Assembly: GCA_027013095.1 (NCBI GenBank)
Contig: JALUYI010000042.1
Coordinates: 62,001-126,000, forward strand
DNA length: 64,000 nucleotides
Source: Paracoccaceae bacterium
GTDB lineage: Bacteria > Pseudomonadota > Alphaproteobacteria > Rhodobacterales > Rhodobacteraceae
Reading direction: 5' to 3'
In this document: piece by piece, positions 57,675 through 64,000 of the stretch
Layout of the letters: each line of letters opens with the position of its first letter
Numbering within the stretch: position 1 is the stretch's first letter
Translations under genes and position numbers: made by a program
The notes under the pieces: model-generated
Told to the model about the DNA's origin: nothing
Databases searched by the model: none
The model's input: only the letters and a program-made list of their open reading frames with translations

Positions 57675-58592
57675 CTATTTCATCGCCGCCGCCGGAGGGG
57701 TTGCGGCACGGCGCGAGATCACCCATTCGCGGTAGGAGATGAAACTGACCGAGGTGATGACCACGCCGCCACCCAGCAGCACCCAGATGTCCACCGGCTC
57801 ATCAAAAACCAGAGCGCCAAGGGCCGTTGCCCAGACCAGTTGCAAAAAGGTGACGGGCTGCGTCACCATCAGCGGCGCGGCATGCAGCGCCTTGGTCATG
57901 GTGAAATGGCCGAGTGTTGCAAACACCGCAACCACGCCCAGCCACAGAACCGCGGACAGCGCCGGCGGCTGCCATACCGCGATTGCAAAGGGCGCGAGGC
58001 CAAGCGTGACAAAGGCCGAGAGCATGGCCACCACCAGAGTCGGATCCTCTTTCATGCTCAGGCTTTTGGCAATCAGGTAGGAGACCGCAAACAGCGGCGC
58101 CGAGATCACCTGTGCCATCTGCCCGGCGTTGATATGCTGAATCCCGGGACGCAGGATGATCATGGCGCCGACAAAGGCCAGAAAGATCGCGATCATCCGG
58201 CGTGCGGCCATGCGCTCGCCAAAAAAGATGGCGCCGCCGATGGTGATATAGATGGGCGAGGTATAGCCGATCGCCGTAACCTCGGCGATGGGGATGTTGG
58301 CCATCGCATAGAACCACAGGATCACCCCCAAAGCGTGCGAAAACCCACGCACCGAGAACACCGCCAGCGTTTTGATATCAATGCCCTTTTTTATGCTGCG
58401 CAGCAGAAACGGGGACATCAAAAACAGGCCAAAGACATAGCGCAGAAAGGCCGCCTCGGCGGCCGGCAGATCACGGCCGATGTAACGCACGACCCCGGTA
58501 ACCGCGACAAACAGCACGCCGGTCAGCACCATCCAGGCGATGCCCACCCAGGGAGCGCCGGTTTCGGGTATGGCTGTGTGTGGTTGCGCCAT
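57675..58592 (-). CDS. DMT-superfamily (EamA) permease
   Basis: A 305-aa membrane protein with ten predicted TM helices in two EamA repeats (for example GIAWMVLTGVLFVAVTGVVRYIG at the start, and IPIAEVTAIGYTSPIYITIGGAIFFGERM closing the first half). It is probably an exporter of small metabolites; the substrate is unknown. A 22-bp palindrome sits just upstream of its start. It follows yebC on the same strand by 95 bp. Confidence 0.85.
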   Translation of the reverse strand: MAQPHTAIPETGAPWVGIAWMVLTGVLFVAVTGVVRYIGRDLPAAEAAFLRYVFGLFLMSPFLLRSIKKGIDIKTLAVFSVRGFSHALGVILWFYAMANIPIAEVTAIGYTSPIYITIGGAIFFGERMAARRMIAIFLAFVGAMIILRPGIQHINAGQMAQVISAPLFAVSYLIAKSLSMKEDPTLVVAMLSAFVTLGLAPFAIAVWQPPALSAVLWLGVVAVFATLGHFTMTKALHAAPLMVTQPVTFLQLVWATALGALVFDEPVDIWVLLGGGVVITSVSFISYREWVISRRAATPPAAAMK

Positions 58593-58600
58593 GCTTTGCC

Positions 58601-58622
58601 TGACATACCGTTGCGTATGTCA
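58601..58622. promoter_or_regulatory. Palindrome directly upstream of the DMT permease
   Basis: Perfect 8-bp arms TGACATAC (58601-58608) and GTATGTCA (58615-58622) with a 6-nt spacer, starting 8 bp before the permease ATG. It suits a dimeric repressor site, or an RNA hairpin over the ribosome-binding region. Confidence 0.45.
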
Positions 58623-58687
58623 CTGACCCAAGCGCAGATTGCCCCGCCCCACAAGCAAAATCGTCATCGCAGGGCAGGAACGGTGCG

Positions 58688-59428
58688 TCAGAGCTGCTCC
58701 ATCACCTCGTCGGAGATGTCGAAATTGGCGGTCACCGTCTGCACGTCGTCGTCGTCCTCGAGTGCGGAGATCAGCTTCATCAGCTTTTGCGCCCCGGCCA
58801 GGTCCAGCGGCGTTGTCGTCGTCGGCTTCCAGATCAGTTTCGAGCTTTCGCTTTCCCCCAAGGCCGCCTCTAGCGCGTTGGAGACCTCGTTGAGGTCGCT
58901 CGCCGCGCAGAAGATCTCATGGCCGTCCTCGGAACTGTCCACATCCTCGGCACCGGCCTCGATCGCTGCTTCGAAAATCGTGTCAGCATCCCCGGCGCTG
59001 GCCGGATAGGTCACAAGGCCAACCCGGTCGAACATGAACGAGACGGCGCCGGTCTCGGCCAGATTGCCGCCGGACTTGGTAAAGATCGAGCGCACCGAGC
59101 TGGCCGTGCGGTTGCGATTGTCGGTCATCGCTTCGACGATCACTGCGACCCCCTCGGGGCCGTAGCCCTCGTAACGGATCTCGTCATAGTTTTCTGCATC
59201 CCCCCCCACGGCCTTGTTGATGGCCCGTTCGATCACGTCCTTGGGAACGGATTGCGATTTGGCCTCTTTCACCGCAAGGCGCAGGCGCGGGTTCTTTTCC
59301 GGGTCGGGATCGCCCATCTTGGCGGCAACGGTGATCTCCTTGGCCAGCTTGGAAAACAGCTTGGAGCGGGCCGCATCCTGACGCCCCTTGCGATGCTGGA
59401 TATTTGCCCATTTTGAATGGCCGGCCAT
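58688..59428 (-). CDS. yebC: YebC/PmpR family DNA-binding or translation-associated protein
   Basis: A 246-aa protein with the family start [28 protein letters not shown], the middle block [26 protein letters not shown], and [18 protein letters not shown]. YebC proteins were described as transcriptional regulators; recent work also links them to relief of ribosome stalling. Complete length. The 101-bp gap downstream of the SLC13 gene's 3' side is empty of other features. Confidence 0.96.
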   Translation of the reverse strand: MAGHSKWANIQHRKGRQDAARSKLFSKLAKEITVAAKMGDPDPEKNPRLRLAVKEAKSQSVPKDVIERAINKAVGGDAENYDEIRYEGYGPEGVAVIVEAMTDNRNRTASSVRSIFTKSGGNLAETGAVSFMFDRVGLVTYPASAGDADTIFEAAIEAGAEDVDSSEDGHEIFCAASDLNEVSNALEAALGESESSKLIWKPTTTTPLDLAGAQKLMKLISALEDDDDVQTVTANFDISDEVMEQL

Positions 59429-59529
59429 TGGAGTCTCCGTCTTGCGAGAAATATGTCCGGGCTTCTATAGGACAGGCAGGGCCAAAGGTTCAAGGGCCCG
59501 GTTTCAAGGGCTCGGCGGCGAACTTGATC

Positions 59530-61308
59530 TCAAAGCGGCCAGATCAGCGGGATGATCGCGCTGGCCAACAGCCCGACCGACAGGTTCAGGGGCACGCCAA
59601 TGCGCAGGAAATCGCTGAACTTGTAGCCCCCCGGCCCATAGACCAGCATGTTGGTCTGATAGCCGATCGGGGTGGCAAAGCTGGCCGAGGCGGCAACCAT
59701 CACCGCCACCACCAAGGGGCGCGCGTCCACCCCGAGCGCCTGGGCCAGTCCGATCGCCACCGGGGTGAGGACCACCGCGACCGCGGTGTTGGAGACCAGC
59801 TCGGTCAGAACCGAGGTCAAAAGGTAGATGGCCCAGACAACCAGAACCGGCGGCAGCATCCGCAAAACCGGCGTCAGAGCGCCGACAATCAGCGTCACCG
59901 CGCCCGAGCTTTCCAGCGCAGCACCCACGGCCAGCATGGAAAAGATCAGCGCCAGAAGCCGCCCGTCAACAAAGCCAAAGGCCTCTTCGGCGTCTATGGC
60001 GCGGGTCACAAGGATGATCGCCACCGCCACCACTGCCAGCAGAAAGAGCGGGGCAAGGCCAAGGGCGGCGAACAGCACAAGGCCCGCCAGAACCGCCAGA
60101 ACCAGCGGTGCATGGCGACGCCGGTAAGGCTGATCGGACGGGCGCGCGATATCAACCATGTCCATGTCCCGCGCCAGCCGCGCGATATCCTCGGCCGCCC
60201 CCTCAAGCAGCAGCGTATCGCCAACCCGCACCACCAGATCATCCAGCTGCCGACCGATGTTCTGGTTGCGCCGATGCACCGCCAGCGGATAAACGCCATA
60301 TCGCCGCCGCAACCGCAACGCCCCCAGCGTACGCCCGATCATCTTGCAACCCGGCGAAATCAGCGCTTCGACGGTCGTGGTCTCGACCGAGGACAGCTTG
60401 TCCAGCTCGCGCAGTTGTGGATTTTTTTGCAAGCTCAGCAACTCACCCACACCGCTGCGCAGAACCACCCGGTCGCCCGCCGCCAGCACCACCTCGGCAA
60501 GGGAGCGGCGCAACGACATGTCTCCACGCAGGACATCGACCACGCGCAGTCCATCACGTTTGAAAATGTCGATCCCGGGCAGGTTTTGCCCGATCAGGGT
60601 CGAGCCCTCGGGCACCGCAACCTCGGTAAAAAAGCGGCGCGCGCGGCGGTCGCTGAGAAGATTGGTCATCGACATCCGGTCCGGCAACAGCCGCGGCGCA
60701 AACAGACGCAGATAAAGCAGCCCCCACGCGACCAGCACAAGGCCAAGCGGCGTGATCTCGAAAATCGAGAACGGCTGCAGGCCAAGGTCCCGGGCCACCC
60801 CGTCCACAAGCAGGTTGGTCGAGGTGCCGATCAGGGTTAGCGTCCCCCCGAGGATCGCCGCATAGGACAGCGGAATCAGCAACCGCGACGGCGCCATCCC
60901 GAGGCGCCGGGCCAGCCCCACAGTCACCGGGATCATCACCACGACGACCGGCGTGTTGGAGACAAAGGCCGACGCGGTAACGACAAACAGGCTGAGGAGC
61001 GCCAGCACCGCCAGCGGGGATTGCTCGGCGTGGCTCTCAACCTTTTGGGTGAACCATTGCAACGCGCCGCTGCGCACCAGTCCTCCCATGACAATAAACA
61101 TGGCCGCAATCGTCCACGGCGCCGGGTTCGAGAAAACCGCCAGCGCGCGCGGATAGGGCAACAGGCCGCTGCCCAGCAGAACCGCCGCGCCAGCTACCGC
61201 CACGACCTCGGCGGGATAGCTTTCGCGCAAGAACAGCACAAACATCGCCGCCACCACCAAGAGGGTTGCGATGGCGTGAAAATTCTGGCTGTCAAAAAGG
61301 TTCGACAT
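59530..61308 (-). CDS. SLC13-family anion permease with RCK_C (TrkA-C) domains
   Basis: A 592-aa membrane transporter (DASS/ArsB-like). Two blocks of about five TM helices (residues 10-190 and 400-592) flank a soluble middle with two TrkA_C/RCK_C domains (LIGQNLPGIDIFKRDGLRVVDVLRGD and MIGRTLGALRLRRRYGVYPLAVHR). Family motifs are SNTPVVVVMIPVTVGLARRLG, GTLTLIGTSTNLLVDG and SNTAVAVVLTPVAIGLAQALG. It may carry sulfate, dicarboxylates or arsenite; no neighbour decides which. It is transcribed independently upstream of yebC. Confidence 0.88.
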   Translation of the reverse strand: MSNLFDSQNFHAIATLLVVAAMFVLFLRESYPAEVVAVAGAAVLLGSGLLPYPRALAVFSNPAPWTIAAMFIVMGGLVRSGALQWFTQKVESHAEQSPLAVLALLSLFVVTASAFVSNTPVVVVMIPVTVGLARRLGMAPSRLLIPLSYAAILGGTLTLIGTSTNLLVDGVARDLGLQPFSIFEITPLGLVLVAWGLLYLRLFAPRLLPDRMSMTNLLSDRRARRFFTEVAVPEGSTLIGQNLPGIDIFKRDGLRVVDVLRGDMSLRRSLAEVVLAAGDRVVLRSGVGELLSLQKNPQLRELDKLSSVETTTVEALISPGCKMIGRTLGALRLRRRYGVYPLAVHRRNQNIGRQLDDLVVRVGDTLLLEGAAEDIARLARDMDMVDIARPSDQPYRRRHAPLVLAVLAGLVLFAALGLAPLFLLAVVAVAIILVTRAIDAEEAFGFVDGRLLALIFSMLAVGAALESSGAVTLIVGALTPVLRMLPPVLVVWAIYLLTSVLTELVSNTAVAVVLTPVAIGLAQALGVDARPLVVAVMVAASASFATPIGYQTNMLVYGPGGYKFSDFLRIGVPLNLSVGLLASAIIPLIWPL

Positions 61309-61371
61309 TCTGTGCTGTCATGCTCCCCTTGCCCGTGCGGGGCGATCCGGCATTTCCGGTCAGCCTCGCCC

Positions 61372-62274
61372 TCATGATGATGAAATGCAAGGGGGTGCTT
61401 GGCGCGGACGCACGAGGAACAGGCCCGCCATCATCAGGAGCAACGCCCCCCAAACCCAGACCGAATAGCGCTCGGATAACAGCAACATCGCCCAGAGGAC
61501 CCCGAACCCGGTCACCAGATAGCTGACTTGCGCGGCAAAGACCGAGCCAGCATGCGCGATCAGCCAGATATAGGCGGAATAGGCAAGGCTGCTGATCAGT
61601 GACAACAGCACCAACGCCCAGAGCGGACGGCCCCATGGCTGGCTGATGTCGATCCACTGGCCACTGAAAACCGCCAATGGAACGGCAAAGACCAGCGCGA
61701 CCAGCACTGCCCCCAGTAGAAACTGCACCGGATCAAGGTCGAGGCGACCGTATTTTGCCACCCACACCCCCTCGATCGCATACATCAGGGGCGACAGCAT
61801 CAACAGCAGAACCCAGATCGCCATGGCCGGATCCGGCAGGCTGCTGTTGGGCACGGCCAGCAACAGAATGGCCGTGGCGCCAAGCAGGATTCCGATCAGG
61901 CGCGGGGGCGAGAACCTCTCCATTCCGATTCCGATGGCCAGCGGCAGTGCAAACATCGGCACCAGTGAAATCACGATCGAAAGAATGCCCGACGGCAGAT
62001 GCGCCGAGGCCGCATAGGAGATCGAGTTCGGAACGACCGTACCCACCAGCGCCACCACCAGATAGCGCCAGAGGTAACGCCAGCCCAGTGGCAGGCGGCG
62101 ACCCCGAAAAAGCGTCAGCGCCGACAGAAACAGCGCCGAGACCACCAGTTGCCACATGATCAGACCAAACGGGCGATACCCCGTCGAGACCGCGACCTTC
62201 ATCAGCGGTTGGGTCAGCCCCCAAGCCGCGCCGGTTACGCCAAGAAGGGCAAAGGCACCAAGATCGCGCCTCAC
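61372..62274 (-). CDS. DMT-superfamily (EamA) permease
   Basis: A ~300-aa membrane protein with ten predicted TM helices in two EamA repeats (LGAFALLGVTGAAWGLTQPLMKVAV start; SYAASAHLPSGILSIVISLVPMFALPLAIGIGMERF). The GTG at 62274 is preferred because it overlaps the stop of the YmdB-like gene as GTGA, the usual coupling pattern. An ATG at 62316 lies inside that gene and would add 14 residues. The substrate is unknown. Confidence 0.85.
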   Translation of the reverse strand: MRRDLGAFALLGVTGAAWGLTQPLMKVAVSTGYRPFGLIMWQLVVSALFLSALTLFRGRRLPLGWRYLWRYLVVALVGTVVPNSISYAASAHLPSGILSIVISLVPMFALPLAIGIGMERFSPPRLIGILLGATAILLLAVPNSSLPDPAMAIWVLLLMLSPLMYAIEGVWVAKYGRLDLDPVQFLLGAVLVALVFAVPLAVFSGQWIDISQPWGRPLWALVLLSLISSLAYSAYIWLIAHAGSVFAAQVSYLVTGFGVLWAMLLLSERYSVWVWGALLLMMAGLFLVRPRQAPPCISSS

Positions 62275-63083
62275 GGTCGGCTCTCTTGCAGGCGCCCGCC
62301 GATGCGAATCGGACAAACCCGGACAGCACGTCCGCTGGCATCATCGGTCTCGACATATACGCCCGACAGCGTCGCCTGACCCTTGGCGGGGGTAAATCGT
62401 TCCTTGTTCATGCCGGTCACAAAACGGCGCATCGGCTCGGCCTTGTCCATGCCGATCACGCTGTCATAATCGCCGCACATGCCCGCATCGCTCTGAAACG
62501 CGGTGCCGCGGGGCAGGATCTGCGTATCCGCCGTCGGCACGTGGGTGTGCGTGCCCACGACCAGCGATGCGCGCCCATCGCACCAATGCCCCATGGCCAT
62601 TTTCTCGCTGGTGGCCTCGGCGTGGAAATCGACGATCACCGCCGCGGCCAGTCGCCCGAGAGGATGGGCCTTCAAGACCTGATCAACGGCGGAATAGGGG
62701 TCGGCAAAGGGCTTTTTCATAAACACTTGTCCCAGCGCCTGCAGGACCAGAACCCGTTTGCCGTTCTGTGCGGTGAACAGACGATGCCCGACACCGGGGG
62801 CGCTGCGCGCCAGATTCAGCGGACGCAGGATGCGTGGCTCGGATTCGATCGCGCCCAGCATGTCCCGCTGGTCAAAGGCGTGATCGCCAAGGGTCAGGCA
62901 ATCGGCCCCCGCAGACAGCAGGCTCTGGGCGTGGCCAGCGTTCAACCCCATGCCGCCGGTGGCGTTCTCGCCATTGACGACAACAAAATCCAGCGCCCAG
63001 TCGGCGCGCAGACGCGGCAGGGTTTCGGTAATGGCCCGGCGCCCGGCCCGACCCATGACATCGCCAAGGAACAATATTTTCAT
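62271..63083 (-). CDS. YmdB/TIGR00282-type calcineurin-like phosphoesterase
   Basis: A 270-aa metallophosphoesterase of the family that includes Bacillus YmdB, a cyclic-nucleotide phosphodiesterase. Metal-binding motifs are MKILFLGDVMGRAGRRA, DFVVVNGENATGG, LGDHAFD, VDFHAEATSEK and GTHTHVPTADTQILP. The ATG at 63083 starts at the first metal motif; a TTG two codons earlier is in frame. It ends in a 4-bp overlap with the DMT permease and follows the cyclo-ligase gene by 54 bp. Confidence 0.92.
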   Translation of the reverse strand: MKILFLGDVMGRAGRRAITETLPRLRADWALDFVVVNGENATGGMGLNAGHAQSLLSAGADCLTLGDHAFDQRDMLGAIESEPRILRPLNLARSAPGVGHRLFTAQNGKRVLVLQALGQVFMKKPFADPYSAVDQVLKAHPLGRLAAAVIVDFHAEATSEKMAMGHWCDGRASLVVGTHTHVPTADTQILPRGTAFQSDAGMCGDYDSVIGMDKAEPMRRFVTGMNKERFTPAKGQATLSGVYVETDDASGRAVRVCPIRIGGRLQESRP

Positions 63084-63137
63084 GGGCAACGATTACGCGG
63101 CCAATCGGCCAAGGACAAGATGCTTTGGAACGGCCTC

Positions 63138-63704
63138 CTAAAACCGGCTGAGGCCGTTTTCCGTCACCAGCGCATCCAGCGGCTGGTCTGTCGGCTCGAC
63201 CGGCAACGCCTCGGCCTGTTGTCCGCCGTAGGCAAAGCCCACGGCAAGCGTCATCTTTTTGGCCCTGAGGCGGGCGAGGCTGCGGTCATAGAACCCGCCG
63301 CCATAGCCAAGGCGAAAGCCGTTGGTGTCAAAGGCAACCAGCGGCACAATAAGAAGGTCAGGCTCAAGAAACTCCTCCGATCGCGGGATCTTTGCGCCAA
63401 ACGGCCCGTCGATCATCGCCGCATCCGGGCTCCAACGCGCAAAACGCAGGGGCCGGCCCGCCGCCTCGATCACCGGCACGACAACGGATTTTCCCGCCAC
63501 ATGGAGATCACGCATCACCGGAATCGGATCGATCTCGGTTCGGATCGGCATGTAGCCGGCGATCACGTCGCACTGGTGCTGACCGGCCAAAAACGAGCGC
63601 AGATGTGTTTGCGCGCGGCCGTCCAGCCCCGCCCGATGCGCCGCTGCCCGCGCGGCAAATGCCCGCTTGCGCGCCGCTGCCTTTGCCGTGGTTGTGTCCG
63701 ACAT
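63138..63704 (-). CDS. 5-formyltetrahydrofolate cyclo-ligase
   Basis: Converts 5-formyl-THF to 5,10-methenyl-THF with ATP. The 188-aa protein has an N-terminal basic region (AAARKRAFAARAAAHR), VIAGYMPIRTEIDPIPVMR, and the ATP/phosphate loop NGFRLGYGGGFYDRSLA. The ATG at 63704 gives the usual length; the longer frame to 63755 reaches into the RNA leader. As in many proteobacteria (ygfA/ssrS), a structured RNA lies just upstream on the same strand. Confidence 0.93.
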   Translation of the reverse strand: MSDTTTAKAAARKRAFAARAAAHRAGLDGRAQTHLRSFLAGQHQCDVIAGYMPIRTEIDPIPVMRDLHVAGKSVVVPVIEAAGRPLRFARWSPDAAMIDGPFGAKIPRSEEFLEPDLLIVPLVAFDTNGFRLGYGGGFYDRSLARLRAKKMTLAVGFAYGGQQAEALPVEPTDQPLDALVTENGLSRF

Positions 63705-63784
63705 GTCCGCCCCTCCGTTCCCGCCGTTCTTGCCATCGCCGCAGGCCCGAGGCAATCAGGAATACGGGGAGGGACAAGGGATCA

Positions 63785-63979
63785 GGGTTGTGGCGAGGTC
63801 GTGGCGGGCCCGCGTACGCAACCGTGGAGGTTGGGTATTCCCGGAGCCTGGTCTAACCAGGTGGGCACCAGGTGCGATAGGCCACGACCAGTCGCAGAGC
63901 CAGTTCCCGTACGAAAATTTAAGGCCACTGGAAAAGGACCTCTCACGAATTGGGCAGAACCCGCCACGCCTCAACCTAG
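63785..63979 (-). ncRNA. ssrS: Candidate 6S RNA
   Basis: The ~195-nt region directly upstream of the 5-formyl-THF cyclo-ligase, co-oriented with it as ssrS is with ygfA, can form a long closing stem. Read on the minus strand, GTGGCGGG pairs with CCCGCCAC, GAGG with CCTC and GGTTG with CAACC. The middle has no coding potential and contains a perfect apical hairpin CCTGGT-TAG-ACCAGG. This is the rod-with-bubble shape of 6S RNA, which sequesters sigma-70 RNA polymerase in stationary phase. The call rests on synteny and hand folding only; the ends are approximate and the promoter probably lies beyond the window. Confidence 0.6.
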
Positions 63980-64000
63980 GCAGAGGCACCGCCAGACACA

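Overview
The window reads as a continuous piece of chromosome from a GC-rich alphaproteobacterium, most likely a member of the Rhodobacteraceae (Roseobacter/Rhodobacter type). Several gene neighbourhoods point there. These include accB-accC-aat facing a DUF2155-mlaD-NDUFA12 operon, tig-clpP-clpX, and a pccB...pccA-methylmalonyl-CoA mutase cluster with a nearby ScfR/PccR-type regulator. Others are a betA-betI pair and a 5-formyl-THF cyclo-ligase preceded by a structured RNA that I read as 6S RNA. Gene density is very high. I see no insertion sequence, prophage, CRISPR array, rRNA or tRNA. No gene-free stretch reaches 300 bases, except the last ~300 bases (63705-64000), which are mostly filled by the RNA candidate.

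Layout: 1-10 kb holds a truncated aminotransferase, an M48 protease, a DsbA-like protein, accBC, aat, a cell-envelope/complex I accessory operon (minus strand), a glycosyltransferase and the trigger factor. 10-12 kb is clpP and clpX. 12-28 kb is mostly housekeeping: class-3 asparaginase, ycjX/ycjF pair, truA, an FAD-linked oxidase, haem genes hemF, hemC and hemE, a GT87 protein, a HAD phosphatase, a SqrR/BigR-like ArsR repressor, aroQ, an orphan uraD and a SPOR protein. 28-31.6 kb is the nucleoside-salvage operon cdd-deoA-deoB-upp.

31.7-37.0 kb is the most unusual block. Four minus-strand genes appear to form one phosphorelay: a small secreted protein with a sulfite-oxidase-like fold but no cysteine, a membrane histidine kinase with a degenerate ATP-binding domain, a soluble and apparently competent hybrid kinase (HisKA-HATPase-REC-HPt), and a sigma-54-type response regulator. 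The start of the hybrid kinase is ambiguous: a perfect Shine-Dalgarno sequence points at an ACG codon.

37-55 kb is centred on propionyl-CoA metabolism. Propionyl-CoA synthetase (prpE) activates propionate, PccA/PccB carboxylate propionyl-CoA, and methylmalonyl-CoA mutase feeds the TCA cycle. NADP-malic enzyme (maeB) lies directly upstream of prpE. Three uncharacterised small genes sit between pccB and pccA, with a strong terminator just ahead of pccA. A tandem TTTGCAAA-type site upstream of pccB matches the known PccR operator, and a PccR-like regulator gene lies 2.8 kb away. 55-64 kb has betA-betI with a palindromic operator, two DMT exporters, YebC, an SLC13 permease, a YmdB-like phosphoesterase and 5-formyl-THF cyclo-ligase.
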